Positions 38,604 to 51,964 of a stretch of DNA of 64,000 bases are shown one piece after another (the stretch's first letter is position 1; each line of letters starts with the position of its first letter). A model generated the notes under the pieces. It was not told where the DNA came from. It searched no databases and saw nothing but the letters and a program-made list of their open reading frames with translations. The stretch lies in NCBI RefSeq assembly GCF_000801105.2, contig NC_079512.1:28723848-28787847 (forward strand). Direction: 5' to 3'. This stretch comes from Raphanus sativus. Taxonomy: Eukaryota; Streptophyta; Magnoliopsida; Brassicales; Brassicaceae. Made by a program: the position numbers and the translations under genes.

Positions 38604-39267
38604 GCGTCGTCTAGGGCTGGGCGTTCGGGTACCCATTCGGGTTTCGGTTCAGTCCATTCGGGTTTCGGGTTTTCGGGGTCAAAGATTTCAGCCCCATTCG
38701 GATATTTCTAAATTTCGGTTCGGGTTCGGTTCGGATCTTTGCGGGTTCGGTTCGGGTTCGGATAACCCATTTAAAATGTTTTTAAATTTTCAAAATTCAT
38801 TATATACTCTAAATTTTCAAAATCTATAAGAAAGATAATATATTACATATAAATTTTCATAACATATATGTCAAAATACCTTAATTTAACATATAAATTG
38901 GTTTTTTTTGAATATTTGGATATTTTTCGATATACTTTAGCTATTTTAAACATTTACTTTTGACTATTTACATATATTTTCTGAGTATTTGGAAAACTTA
39001 AAGGTATCTTATATATTCTTAATATTTTTAATATACATTATATATAAAAATAATGTATATATTTAAGTATATAAATTTATTTCGGATACATTCGGGTACC
39101 CAAAATATTTCGGTTCGGATCGGGTTCGGTTTCGGTTCTTTAAATACTGAAATTTTGAACCCGTTCGGATATTTAATCAATTTCGGTTCGGGTTCGGTAC
39201 TACTTTTTCGGATCGGGTTCGGTTCGGTTTTTCGGGTTCGGATTTTTTGCCCAGCCCTAGCGTCGTC
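38604..39267. mobile_element. hAT-type MITE with 8-bp target duplication
   Basis: Element 38612-39259 (648 bp) has 11-bp perfect inverted termini TAGGGCTGGGC / GCCCAGCCCTA and is flanked on both sides by the direct repeat GCGTCGTC (38604-38611 and 39260-39267). An 8-bp duplication and TAGGG termini are hallmarks of the hAT superfamily. Both ends carry arrays of TTCGGGT/TTCGGTT words in direct, not inverted, orientation; the middle is AT-rich. No transposase coding. It sits between the divergent symporter and XPO1A genes. Confidence 0.9.
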
Positions 39268-40600
39268 GTTGATTAGTTTAAAACCACGGAGAAATGAGTG
39301 TTTCAGCTTGAACATGACACGTGCAATATCACGTGATTCATTTTCTAAGCCTCTTTACTTTTATCTTTGTGTCGTCATTGCCGAACTTGAATGTGATCTT
39401 TACCTGCTGTTGGTGAGTGAGTGTAGATTTGTAGGTAGCATCAGGTCGCTTTGTTTCTTTCTCTTCACAACACATATGGGCCGTAAAAGGTTGACTTGTC
39501 AGGTTTAGCCCGGAATCAATCTGACTGTTACGCACGGGCCTTAACTCAGCTTGTTTTAATATGCCCATGTCAAACCGTGTTCAATTAGTCAATAAAATCC
39601 AGAGATTGTCATACCAGTTAATTTTTTTAAAAATAGAAGATTCTAATCTAAAACTAATTAATAACTAGTTGAATTGACCTTAATCACCACACAATAATTT
39701 TAGTACAATATTACATTTAAGTTTTTTTTATCGGTTTTGAACTTAAAACTCATTGGCGATCACTAGTTCAAATCTATTTTTTCTTTTAATTTAAATATAA
39801 TATCTCATGTATTATTGTATTATTCTTAAATTATCTTAGCATAAAGATATATGGTTTGATAAACAAAAGAAATAATATAATGTATTATGCGTATCTAGTG
39901 TATCTAGTTAATCAATAGTTCAACTTCAAAATTAACTTTGATTATTTTTGAATTTTATCTCAATAATTACGTATTTTCCGTTTTTGTTTGAGTTTTATTT
40001 TTTTGTTCATTTTTACTTTTATTTTATTTTAGCTATTTTTGTTTTTCTTTTGTAATAAACAGTTTTCATGTAAAACTAAAAAAGGTAGTATTAATCTTAA
40101 CATATTTACGCACATAAAATAGAAATCGTGTAACTAAAAAATATAAAAACATTGCATAAAAAAACTTTTGTCCATAAAGAGAGTGTTAAACAAATGGTCT
40201 GAGAAGTAAGTTTCAAATTCAAATTAACTAATTACTAAACTAATAAATTAGTTTAAGAGAGGAAAATAATTAATTAATTAACCAATGGGTTAGAAGTTGA
40301 CAAAAAAAAATTAATTAATGGGTTTAGAAAAGAAGACGAAACCAAAAAATTCAAAGTCGCTCCTTCTCGTCCCCCTGCGTCAATTTTAAGCTGTCCTCGA
40401 GAGAGAGAACACACTGTCTCTCTCTCTCTTTATATACTCCTGCCTTTTCGCACTGTTAAACAATCTCTACTTCTCTCTCTAGATTTTTTTGTCTCCTCCC
40501 TTCCTTTCTCTCTCCTAGGGTTTCCGCGAGCATCCTTCGCTCTCAAATAGTCAGTCTATCGGAGAAAGTCTAATCAGCCTCCCGAAACACATTCTCTCAC
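39268..40600. other. AT-rich spacer and XPO1A promoter
   Basis: 39500-40330 is AT-rich with no gene seen. A CT-rich run at 40412-40430 is followed by a TATA-like TTTATATACTCC (40429-40440). The remaining 160 bp to the ATG are pyrimidine-rich leader. Confidence 0.5.
40429..40437 (+). promoter_or_regulatory. Probable TATA box of XPO1A
   Basis: TTTATATAC directly after a CT repeat and about 165 bp upstream of the ATG; position and sequence fit a core promoter, start site not determined. Confidence 0.4.
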
Positions 40601-43600
40601 ATGGCGGCCGAGAAGCTAAGAGACTTGAGCCAGCCGATTGACGTCGGCGTCCTCGATGCCACCGTCGCAGCCTTCTTCGTCACCGGATCTAAGGAAGAGG
40701 TTGTTGTTCAATTTCTCCGGAACTGTAGCATCTTCTCGATTGGCTTAAACTGAGTAGGGTTTAGTACTGGGTCCGTCCGTCCGTCGGTCGTTGTTAGGGT
40801 TTTAGCAGTATTGATGATGATACGTTTGGGGACTAAGGTGCCTGATTCGAGTTTCTAATGTCGATTTAGGGTTTAGTACTACTGATTAAACTATTGTTCA
40901 CTAGGTGTGGTGGCTTTCACTCTATTAGGGTTGTATTGCTTTTTTGAATTAATCTGACATTGGCCATGTGCAGAGAGCTGCTGCGGACCAGATTCTGCGG
41001 GACTTGCAAGCTAATCCCGATATGTGGCTTCAGGTTGTTCACATTCTACAGAACACAAAGAGCATGGATACCAAGTTCTTTGCCCTTCAGGTTAGTGTTT
41101 CTACCATCCCTGTTTGTATGCTACTACCCCCTTTCTGGCAATATTTCTTCATCTGCTGATATATCCTTGGCATTATGCTATATGATGTCACTTCGATATA
41201 AGCAATTCATTCAGTGTGTGATATTGTATATTTCCAAACAATGAAATTGCTAGTAATCTAGTTGTGAGGCTCTGGCATCTGTGATTATACGAATTGCTTT
41301 CCGCATATTCTCTTTTTAATCACCAATGCTTCCTGAAGTGGTTAGTAACTGATACCCTTTTGGGATCACCTTCCAGGTTCTAGAAGGTGTTATAAAGTAC
41401 AGATGGAATGCACTGCCTGTTGAACAACGGGATGGAATGAAAAATTACATTTCAGAGGTCATTGTACAGGTATGCATTGTGTTGTTTTCTGGATATAACC
41501 ACGGACTTATGCTAACTGGATTTTTTTTTTTCTTGCAGCTCTCGGGTAATGAAGCGTCTTTCAGATCGGAAAGGCTCTATGTCAACAAACTAAATGTTAT
41601 ATTGGTTCAGGTATCTTCAGCACTTCCTGATAATATGCATGCATTTTCTTAGTTGCAGTTAGTCTATTTGGTTATTGTACTAATGTTTACGGATTTGGTT
41701 TCTATCCATAGTTCGTTCCGCCCTGTTGGCCTTTTGATCTTCCGGCATAACATATATTCTGATATTGCACAGATAGTGAAGCATGATTGGCCGGCAAAGT
41801 GGACAAGCTTCATTCCTGATCTAGTTGCCGCTGCTAAAACTAGCGAAACCATCTGCGAAAATTGCATGATCATTTTAAAAGTAAGTGTATTTACATGATT
41901 CTGTTATCAGTTCTCACTGGAAGCAATAACATCTATTCCTCTGTTAGCTCCTAAGCGAAGAGGTTTTTGATTTCTCAAGAGGAGAAATGACTCAGCAGAA
42001 GATTAAAGAGCTGAAACAATCTCTAAACAGGCATGTTAGACTTTCTGAAAATCTTATATTTTAGTTTGTGAAATACCAAATCTTTTTACTGTACATGGTG
42101 GCTAAGTAATCTCGTTTCTATTATTTACCTCTTTGTGCTTTTTCTATGTGCAGCGAGTTTAAACTCATTCACGAGCTATGCCTATATGTCCTCTCAGCAT
42201 CTCAAAGACAGGATCTTATACGTTCAACACTGTCTGCGTTGCATGCTTATCTATCCTGGATTCCGTTGGGCTATATTTTTGAGTCTCCTTTGGTAATATG
42301 CTCAAATTAAGATGGACTTTGATGTCAATATACTTAAATAAAATTGAATTGATGTAAATGTACTTAAAATAAGACAGAGATCGATGTTAATTGGCCCCAC
42401 ACTTATGTTGTTCGAATATCTGTTCCGCTTGTTTACAGCTCGAGACCCTCATTAAATTCTTTCCTGTGCCAGCATATAGGAATCTCACACTTCAATGTCT
42501 AACTGAGGTATTTTAGTTTCTCTGTTCAGCTTTCTTATTGTCAATTGAATGTGTTACTGAATTTTTATTGGCTTGAATTTTGTTTGTTTGCCAGGTTGCA
42601 GCTCTCAATTTCGGAGACTTCTACAACATCCAATATGTCAAGATGTACACTGTATTCATAGGGCAGCTGCAGGTATATTAGTTGTCTTCTTGTGTTATCG
42701 TCCTTTTTGTTCATTGACATTTCGACTCTTCTAGTTAGATTTCTAGTCAGTAAATGTTATTAATTGGATCTATTCATACTTGTATTGGCTTCTTGCCTAA
42801 TGTCTATACTTGTTCTCATGTTTGCAGGCAATTCTCCCACCGAGTACAAATATCCCAGAGGCATATTCAAATGGAAGTGATGAAGAACAAGTAAGTATTT
42901 TCTGTTCATTTTGTTTCGATACAGCCCGTTGATTTGAATAACTTACCAATGTTATGATTCTGTGCGTCTTATGTCACCTTTAGGCATTTATCCAGAACCT
43001 GGCACTATTTTTCACTTCGTTTTTCAAGGTAAATCTTACACTTTGTTGAGTTAGATATCTAGAGTTGGGTTATGAAATTCTGTTCACGGTTTGTGTTTTA
43101 ATGCTTTCAGCACTCCACATCTATTTCTTAATTGTTTTGTTATCTCTGCATTTTTAAATGCAGTTTCACATACGAGTTCTGGAATCAGCTCCAGAAATTG
43201 TCTCCTTATTACTTTCCGGTCTCGAATATCTCATCAATATATCATACGTTGATGACACTGAAGTTTTTAAGGTATGTGAAGTGTCATTACGAATATTATT
43301 GCTGTTAATAAAGTAGTTCGTCGCATTTTCCCCTTACAATACTAGTATTCGGCTTTGTCCGCTATCTGAAAAAATGACGTTTTCTCCTTACTGTGGAGTA
43401 GGTTTGTTTAGACTACTGGAACTCATTGGTTCTGGAGCTGTTTGATGCACATCATAATTCGGATAACCCTGCAGCAAGTGCAAATCTGATGGGATTGCAG
43501 GTAAGATATGGATCCTTTGACTAGCGGATCATTTTTTAAATTCTTGCACAAGGTTGATACTAGTTGTATATTGTATTAGTTGAACTTTCCTTGCTTTATT

Positions 43601-46600
43601 TTGTTTGCTAACTTTAGACGTTGACTTGCATATTCCTAGATGCCTTTCATTTCTGGTATGGTTGATGGCCTTGGTTCGCAAGTCATGCTGCGGCGTCAAC
43701 TTTATTCGAACCCTATGTCCAAACTAAGAGGGTTAATGATTAACCGCATGGCGAAGCCTGAAGAAGTGCTTATTGTTGAAGATGAAAATGGGAACATCGT
43801 CCGTGAAACTATGAAGGACAATGATGTTCTTGTTCAGTATAAGGTACTAATTTCTTGTCCAGTTCATATTTCTACTCTAGGTTTAGACATATACCCGCAT
43901 TGCCGTGAATTCAGAGAAATTTTCTAAGTCGTACTAAATTGCAGATAATGCGGGAGACATTAATCTACCTCTCACACCTTGATCATGATGACACTGAGAA
44001 GCAGGTACAGTGTGAATTGATACTGGTATCTGCTTATTGATTTGTATGATCAAATATAGTGTTCATGCGATGATTTTTTTCTTTTTTTTTTCGTGGGTAA
44101 ACGATCAGTAGTACCCTAAATTTAGCAATTTAATCGTGGAAATGTATTAGGTTTTAGTTTTTCTGGTAGTTGTCTTTAGTTGATTTCATGCTATTTTGCT
44201 GATGTGAACTTCTGATTGTCTCTTTAAAAGATGTTGAGGAAGCTAAACAAACAATTAAGCGGGGAGGAATGGGCATGGAACAATTTGAATACGTTGTGCT
44301 GGGCTATTGGGTCTATTTCTGGATCCATGGCAGAAGATCAGGTAAATCTTTTGTTAGCGTTCAGCCTGATTCCTATTAACAGAAATGGAAGTTCTTGTTG
44401 ATACAGTTCCTTTCTACTAGTCGTTACTTATTTGCTTTGAAGATAACTTATTCAATATGATTGGCAGTGTCAAATTTAATGTATTTTTTCTCTCGTTAGC
44501 CTCACGCATTTCATGATACTTCTCATGATTTATCAGTATCTGCTTGATTGCTTCTTACTGTGTTCTGGAATGGACTTTTCACGTTTTTTTTTCCAGGAAA
44601 ATAGATTTTTGGTGATGGTCATTCGTGATTTGTTGAATTTATGTGAGATCACTAAGGGCAAAGACAATAAAGCTGTCATTGCTAGCAACATTATGTAAGT
44701 TTGGTCCTTCATATTCTGCTGAATTTATTCCTGAGGATGTTGTTTATCCTATTTTTCTCAATAATGCACCAGATTTATGCATACTTAACTGAAAGATATG
44801 ACCTCTCTGTTGGCATTGCTATAGGTATGTCGTTGGCCAGTATCCAAGGTTCTTAAGGGCCCATTGGAAGTTTTTGAAAACAGTTGTGAATAAGCTGTTT
44901 GAATTCATGCATGAGACACATCCTGGTGTTCAGGTAGCCCTCCCAAACTTTTAATGTTCTGAGCTACAGTTATCCAGTTTTAAATTCATATAAAAAGATG
45001 CTGTATTCGCTGTTAGAGTCCGGGATTAAGATTTACATAAGTTCTTGAGTATTATCATATTGGTAGGAAATGAATGCTCATCTGTTCTAGCTAGCATCCG
45101 GTTCTTTTGTGGTCCACGTGTTCTTGCATAGAATTTGCATCTTTCTGATTAAAGATGCCTAATAGTTGTGTTTCCATTTCAGGACATGGCCTGTGATACA
45201 TTTTTGAAAATAGTTCAGAAGTGCAAGCGTAAATTTGTCATTGTCCAGGTTTGTATCGTTATGTTCAATTCACCTTTCTTATCCTTCCATTTTCTTCTGA
45301 AAATAGTTCATTGTGCTTCCAGGTTGGAGAGACTGAACCATTTGTATCTGAGCTCCTGTCTGGCCTTGCAACAACTGTTCAAGATCTTGAGCCTCATCAA
45401 ATTCACTCATTTTATGAATCTGTAAGTTTTCCAGATGCGTTTCCAGTTTTGCAGTCAGAGCTATTTCCCTGTGGGGATTTCATGGTTTCTCTGTCGCCAG
45501 GTTGGTAATATGATCCAAGCAGAATCAGATCCTCAGAAGAGAGATGAATATCTACAGAGGTTGATGGCACTCCCAAACCAGGTATCTTAACTAATGATGT
45601 GGCTTCTTAACTTTTGTTTACTTAACTGGCTAAACATGTTCCGTTATGATGTAGAAATGGGCAGAAATCATAGGACAGGCACGCCAGAGTGTAGAATTTC
45701 TCAAGGATCCAGATGTGATACGTACAGTGCTTAATATCCTGCAGGTCTGATTTCTTACCTATACCTCATCACGTTAAATAATGTCATTTGTGCGTCTACT
45801 GGTGTTTGGATAAATGATTTTATTGCAAGGTGTAACTGTGACCATGTTTTTCCATGCAGACCAACACTAGTGCTGCTACTTCACTAGGAACGTACTTCTT
45901 ATCCCAAATTTCCTTGATATTCTTGGATATGCTGAATGTCTACAGGTAAATCCATGATACATTATTTTAGCTTGTATTAGTTATAGTACTCTTTCTTGTG
46001 TTATTTTAGTTGGGCGCTCATTTATTTTTTTTCTCCATGGCTACACCAGAATGTACAGTGAGCTTGTGTCAACCAGCATTACTAGTGGGGGGCCATATGC
46101 TTCCAAGACATCTTTTGTAAAACTCTTAAGGTTTGTTTTGTTGTATTCTTCAGATAAAGACGGTTCTTGATACTACAATTTTACAAACTGGAATAACTAT
46201 ATATTGTAATACTTTGCTGTACAGATCTGTCAAGAGGGAAACCCTTAAGCTGATTGAAACCTTTTTAGACAAAGCTGAAGACCAACCACACATAGGGAAA
46301 CAGTTTGTGCCTCCAATGATGGAATCTGTACTTTGTGACTATGCGAGGAATGTGCCTGATGCTAGGGAATCAGAAGTTCTTTCACTTTTTGCAACGATTA
46401 TAAACAAGTACGTCTCTTAGTAGTAATTAAGGATATGTACCATCTGCGTAATCATCATGTGATATGTGCATAAATTCAAAAGTATTGCTACAAGATTTGA
46501 TTTGGAACTTTACTTCCCCTAAAGCTGGCACGATTTGAACTTTCAGGTACAAGGCGACAATGTTAGATGACGTGCCAAACATATTTGAAGCTGTTTTCCA

Positions 46601-47968
46601 GTGTACATTGGAGGTAATAGAATTTATGAACCGTTTTTTTGTTACTCACACTACAGCTGTTAACATAAACGAGGAAACTAACATAGAGTTGATGTATGCT
46701 TTGTATACTATGTTGACACTTTTCATTTTTTCATCCTTTTGCAGATGATAACTAAGAACTTCGAAGATTATCCGGAACACCGCCTCAAGTTTTTCTCATT
46801 ACTCCGTGCTATTGCTACATTTTGCTTCCCTGCCTTAATAAAGTTGTCAAGTCAGGTTGGTGAATATGTTTTTGTATATATTTTTTTCTTCGTGGGATCT
46901 AAGGAGCTTATGCGCCTTAGTTGTAAGCCTTGACTCATCATTTGGATATCTTCCTTACTTCTTGTCATTTTGCAACAGCAACTGAAGCTAGTGATGGATT
47001 CAATCATCTGGGCATTTAGACATACGGAGAGAAATATTGCTGAAACTGGGCTTAATCTCTTACTTGAGATGCTGAAGAACTTTCAGGTTTGGTGTTTGGT
47101 TCCCTTATTTTAGCTTTGTGGTTGTGGCTTAGATTATATCTTGGTCTAACATTTACCTCTGATTGTGACAGCAATCTGCGTTTTGTAATCAATTCTTCCG
47201 GTCATACTTCATACAAATCGAGCAAGAAATATTTGCTGTTTTGACTGATACCTTCCATAAGCCTGGCTTCAAGCTGCATGTGTTGGTGCTGCAGCATCTG
47301 TTTTGCCTGGTAAAACCGTCTTTTCTTTTCTCTGCTTTCTTATCTTGTCGTTATCCTGGGGATGGGTAGGTTCTACACGCTTAGACATTTACTGATTATA
47401 AATGTCAGGTTGAGAGCGGTGCTTTGACGGAACCTTTGTGGGATTCTGCAACCGTACCTTACCCGTATCCGAACAACGTTGCCTTTGTTCGTGAATACAC
47501 AATCAAGCTGTTGAGCACTTCATTCCCCAACATGACTGCAGCAGAGGTAAGTAAAAGTTTGAAATTTGTAGATTTGCTCTCACGGTTTTCATGTTGATTC
47601 TTCGAGATTATTCTTCTTTCTCATGTCTAAAGTTTAATATCAATTAAACAGGTCACACAGTTTGTGAATGGACTTTACGAGTCAAGAAATGACCCGTCTG
47701 AATTTAAGAAAAACATCCGTGACTTCCTTGTACAGTCTAAGGAATTCTCCGCTCAGGTATAGTAACTACTTTTCTTTGACAAAAGCTAATGATTCAATTG
47801 CTTTTAAGAACTCAAGCCAATTTGTTGAACATTATAAACTTTCAGGATAACAAAGACCTCTACGCCGAGGAAGCAGCTGCGCAGAGAGAGCAAGAGCGTC
47901 AAAGAATGCTTTCGATTCCTGGTCTTGTTGCTCCTAATGAGATTCAAGACGAGATGGTGGACTCCTAA
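40601..47968 (+). CDS. XPO1A: Exportin 1 (CRM1) nuclear export receptor
   Basis: Karyopherin-beta receptor that carries leucine-rich NES cargo out of the nucleus with Ran-GTP. I traced 32 exons (first 40601-40699, second 40974-41090, last 47846-47968); their lengths sum to 1076 codons plus stop, matching the about 1075 of Arabidopsis XPO1A. The N-terminal importin-beta region reads [14 protein letters not shown] and [17 protein letters not shown]. The NES-groove region (about residues 500-600) has the conserved block [40 protein letters not shown] and the reactive Cys site DTFLKI preceding it. The C-terminus ends [10 protein letters not shown]. The donor at 42031 is GC (CAG|GCATGT), required to give SLNSEFK. 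No frameshift or stop found in any exon. Confidence 0.97.
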
Positions 47969-48249
47969 ATCAAAACAAGAAGAAGAAAGGTTTCCCGATT
48001 TCATAGGGTTTTTTTTGAACACAGTGAAGAGTTGAGGAAAAGACATTAGTTACTTTCCCCTGACTGTATGTATTTCTGCTTCTTAATTCGACTTTGAGAA
48101 TTGGAATAGCCAAGAAAACAAAGATCTTTGAGGGGTAACATGGTTTGACCTTTTTCGAGTGTTTTTTTTGTTTAAAGCGATTCGTGTTTTAGGTGCACTA
48201 GGCATTGTTTTGACTCTGCTATTGTTACCAGTAATACAAAATGTGTTTT

Positions 48250-49823
48250 TTAATTTAAAGTGTCCATAACTGCTTCCAACAATCTTTTGAAGTTCTCAAC
48301 GGAGCTTCCTTTTGTAGAGACAGCTTGGTGGGCTTGTTCTCTAAGCTTCTTAGCATTCCCCTTCATCTTCTTACCATCATCTTGGACCAAAACTCCATCC
48401 AAACACTTCTCGAATCCATCTCTCGTGAAGACCCCATCGATGATCGTCATGCCAATTTCCCACACAGCCTCAACTGCTCTTCCGTTGAGTCTCTGGTCCC
48501 CAAAAAATGGCCTGCAAATCATAGGCACACCTCCGGAAACACTTTCCAACACGGAGTTCCATCCACAATGCGTCACAAACACACCCGTTGCTTCGTGTTT
48601 CAGCAGTTCCACTTGTGGAGCCCATGGAACCACCATCCCTTGCTCTCTTGTCCGTTCCAAAAACCCTTCCGGTAACTGAACCATGTTCTTCTCCTTAAGC
48701 GACCAAACAAACGGCACTTTGCTCGACTCCAACCCTTCCGCTATCGCCACGAGCTCTCCGGGAGGCGGCGTCATGACTGTACCAAAGCTAATGTACGCTA
48801 CAGAAGCAGTCCCCTGCTTCTCCATCCAAGCCAAACAGCCGTGAGGATCGTCCACTGGTGTAGTATCTGATTGAGATGCAGATGACAACAATGCAAGAGG
48901 ACCAATGTTCAGGTAGCGTTTGAACTCCGACCTGAGGTTAGTAGTAAATGTAGGATCCAGCTCTTCAAATGAATTGATGAAAACCGCATGAGCACGAGGT
49001 AAAGCAAGACCCATTTTATGCAACGTGGTTGAGAAAACAGAGTCTAAGTTCCCAAACACAACTCCTTCTTGTGTGTCTTTGACTCTGATCTTCTCCATCC
49101 CTGAGATAAACCCTAGTGTCTCCTCCATATCTGTAGATCATCAAGGAATCAAAATCATTACCACAAATATAATATAATATATATATATATATAATCACTG
49201 CACATTCTTCAAATCACAATTTTAGTAACCATTCCTCTTTTAGCTAAATAACTAATTTTCTTTAATTGGCTAAGGACAAAAAAAAAACACAAGTGGTAGT
49301 TTAGTTTCTTTTTCTAATTATTATTACCTTTCACACGTGCGGATTCTCTGATGAGATCTGTGTAGAGATGAACAGACAGAGAGTTCGGTCCGGCTGTCCA
49401 AAACGCAACCCAAGTCGCCTTCATCTCCGCCGCCATATCCGACGCGAACCAGAAAAACGCATCCGTTAACAAGCACGTCACTTTCTTACCGGCGCCATTC
49501 TCCGCCGACGCGATCTCTTTCCGGAAATTATCAGGCGCCGCTGCGAGAAACAGCTCGATCGCCTCCTGTGGTCTCCCGGAGAACACGTATCCCTCCGGAA
49601 CGCCGTCGGAGACGTCGTGGACTCGGACGTTCGATGGGAGAAGATCTGAGGGGAACGACAAGGAGGAGTTGGATTGGGAGGTGTTGAAGAAGGAGAAGAG
49701 TGTGGTGGGAGAGGCGGAGGCGAGACGGCGCGTGACGGAGAGGAGAGGAGCGGCGTGAGTGCCGAAGGGGAAAGCGAGGACGGCTACGTGGGAATCTGGG
49801 GTTGGCTGGTCGGTGTAGGCCAT
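48250..49823 (-). CDS. UGT78D2: Flavonoid 3-O-glycosyltransferase, UGT78D2-like
   Basis: UDP-sugar-dependent family 1 glycosyltransferase that adds glucose to the 3-OH of flavonols and anthocyanidins in the cytosol. Exons 49328-49823 and 48250-49130 give 458 residues, family length. The N-terminal acceptor domain has HVAVLAFPFGTHAAPLL with the catalytic His region. The PSPG box is complete: VPWAPQ...HCGWNSVLESVSGGVPMICRPFFGDQ, ending in Gln as in glucosyltransferases. The single intron is at the site conserved in UGT78D genes. Start is the ATG at 49823; an open frame continues upstream without Met support. In Arabidopsis a small UGT78D cluster follows XPO1A, which agrees with position. A MYB-type motif lies in the promoter (49937-49943). 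Confidence 0.93.
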
Positions 49824-49936
49824 GGTGAGAGAATACAGTGAAGGAGACAAGAGAGAGAGAGAGATGGTTATATAATAAATAGGAGAATGGAATGGCTGAG
49901 GATGAACCACCGAGCAAGTACAAAGCTCGTGATGGT

Positions 49937-49943
49937 GGTTGGT
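49937..49943 (-). promoter_or_regulatory. MYB-recognition element (ACCAACC) in UGT promoter
   Basis: ACCAACC on the minus strand about 115 bp upstream of the ATG, next to a TATA-like TTTATTATATAA (49868-49879). This element type is bound by flavonol MYBs in Arabidopsis. The duplicate gene has ACCAACCAACC at 59088-59098. Confidence 0.45.
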
Positions 49944-49944
49944 A

Positions 49945-51288
49945 AGTGTAACACTCTCTCTCTCTCTTTCTCGTCGAACTTTCTTATATGTTTGACAAAA
50001 AAAATAGTCTCATATTATATAGAGTTTTATTCATTTCAATGTTAACATAATGATTTTGTAAAAAGGACTTGTTTCTTGGTTTGTACATATATTATTTTTC
50101 ACAAAAACTATTATACAATTTTCTAATAACAGGAGATTTGTTATCTATTTTTAGTAGGAAATCGATCGTTCAAAAAGAAAAGATATCTATCATTTCAGAA
50201 AAAAAAAAGAATGAAATGTTGGTGTGGAAAAGAAGTGTTGGTATGTAGTTAAATGTTGAGTTTCTCAATGAAATGTTACTGTGTACCCATGCTACGTACC
50301 TATGCTTGTCACTTTTTATTTTCAGGAGTCAGGACTGAATATGCAATTTTAAAAAATAAATAGAAGTACGTAGCTAGTAGTATGTAGTTGTGGTAGGTAA
50401 AATTTGTGGTTCACATGAACTTCTCGCTAATGATATGCGTGTCTTTACGTTAGAAACCCAAACCCTAATCTCATTATTTGTCAGAAAGCCAAATTAAATT
50501 AGAAATAAATTATATGATTTGTGCCGAATGCCCATGTATTGTTTTTTCTTCTTTTTTTGTAACACATAATGCCCATGTATAGTTTGTTAAGTTTCGTTTT
50601 ATGTAGGGATCCGAGTGATAAATCTACTAGAATATGGTCCACATGTGATTGTCTACCTACTCATAAATTGTCTACCTATTCATCTTAGGTAGTTTTTTAT
50701 TTGTCTGTTTTCCATATTAATTAGACCAATTTCTGACCAGATGAAGAGTAAACTTTTGTCTGATCATTTCTGGTATAGATATGAAGGTTGTGATTGTATG
50801 TCAACATATGGCTATATAGTTGAGAGTGAAATATTTTTACTCTTTGACTTCTGCTCATATCCACCCAATCAAGTGAAAAACACTTGCCTTGCATTTTCGC
50901 TAGCAACTGTCCAGAAAGATCAAAAAGGTTTGTGCTTTTTCCTCTATATTTGTGTTGGAGAAAAACGTTGCGCTGGATTCAACTTTTTCCTTTTATAATT
51001 TTCTCTCATTTAGTTACTCTGAATTACTCCAGTAAAAACCAATCAAACCCGAAGATTTCTGCTACTCATCTTAGAGTTGTCATATCTTGATTCTCATTGC
51101 AATAAAGAAATTGACAACTACTCCCTCTTAAAATAAAATTCATATGTATTCTATAAATTTTTAGTTAGTTAATAAACTATAAACTTCTAAAACATTATTG
51201 AATTTATTAAATTAAAGTTATTGGAAACTGATAAATATACAAAACGGTTTGTTTACGATAAGTTTTAATCTATTTTGTTAATGTATAA
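49945..51288. other. Spacer upstream of UGT copy A
   Basis: Upstream part of the segmental duplication to about 50427, then AT-rich DNA with no gene I can support. Confidence 0.45.
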
Positions 51289-51964
51289 CTAGGTGTTTTC
51301 CTGCACCATGTGCATTAAAATAATTTTAAAATATTTTTAATAGATAAATATAAATTATATTTAATTTTTTATTAATATTATAAATTTTCTTTTTTCTTAT
51401 CAATATTTTAATATAAATTGGATTTAACTGAACATTAAAATTAATATAAAAACAATTTTTTATTTTGAATTATATTTAAGAATGCGCATGTATATATTTA
51501 AAATTATAATCTTAGGTAGATTTTTCTATCTATTTATTTTAATTAAATATATTAAATAAATATGTAAAATTGCATAATTGTCAAAAGTTAAAATTAAACA
51601 ATATTTATAAAATCTGTAGATATATATAAGAAACTAATGATTTTACAATTTAATTTTCTTTTATGATTTATTTTTTATAATTTTCTAAAAATATGTATAT
51701 ATTTTTGAAATATTTTTAATTTAAAAGATATTTCGAAATTTGAAATGCCATAATTAAATATATTTATTTTAATAATGATTTATAAGTTATTACCATATTT
51801 TTACAAAATCCAAAATATAAATTGACAATAAATGTAATATATGAGTTATTACCATATTTTAAAAAGTTTACCAAAATATAAATTAACATTAAATATAATT
51901 GTCCATGTCATATTAATCTATAAGACATGTCATAAATTTTATTAGCCATGTCACAATTATTAAT
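51289..51964 (-). mobile_element. Helitron copy A, 5' truncated
   Basis: On the minus strand it ends GCACATGGTGC hairpin, then AGGAAAACACCTAG, a Helitron 3' terminus with CTAG at 51289-51292 and a T beyond it. The body is AT-rich and matches copy B from 51965 onward (for example ATATATGAGTTATTACCATATT and CATGTCATATTAA blocks). It abuts copy B directly. Confidence 0.72.

Larger units (their letters stand above)
48135..50427. repeat. Segmental duplication, copy A (UGT with flanks)
   Basis: This stretch matches 56090-59795 in the same orientation. Similarity includes the 3' flank (GACTTTTTCGAGTG-type stretch at about 48147 against 56100), the whole UGT gene, its promoter (GGAATGGCTGAG, AAAGCTCGTGATGG) and far upstream sequence ending GTAAAATTTGTGGTTCACAT near 50420 against 59790. 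Confidence 0.85.
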
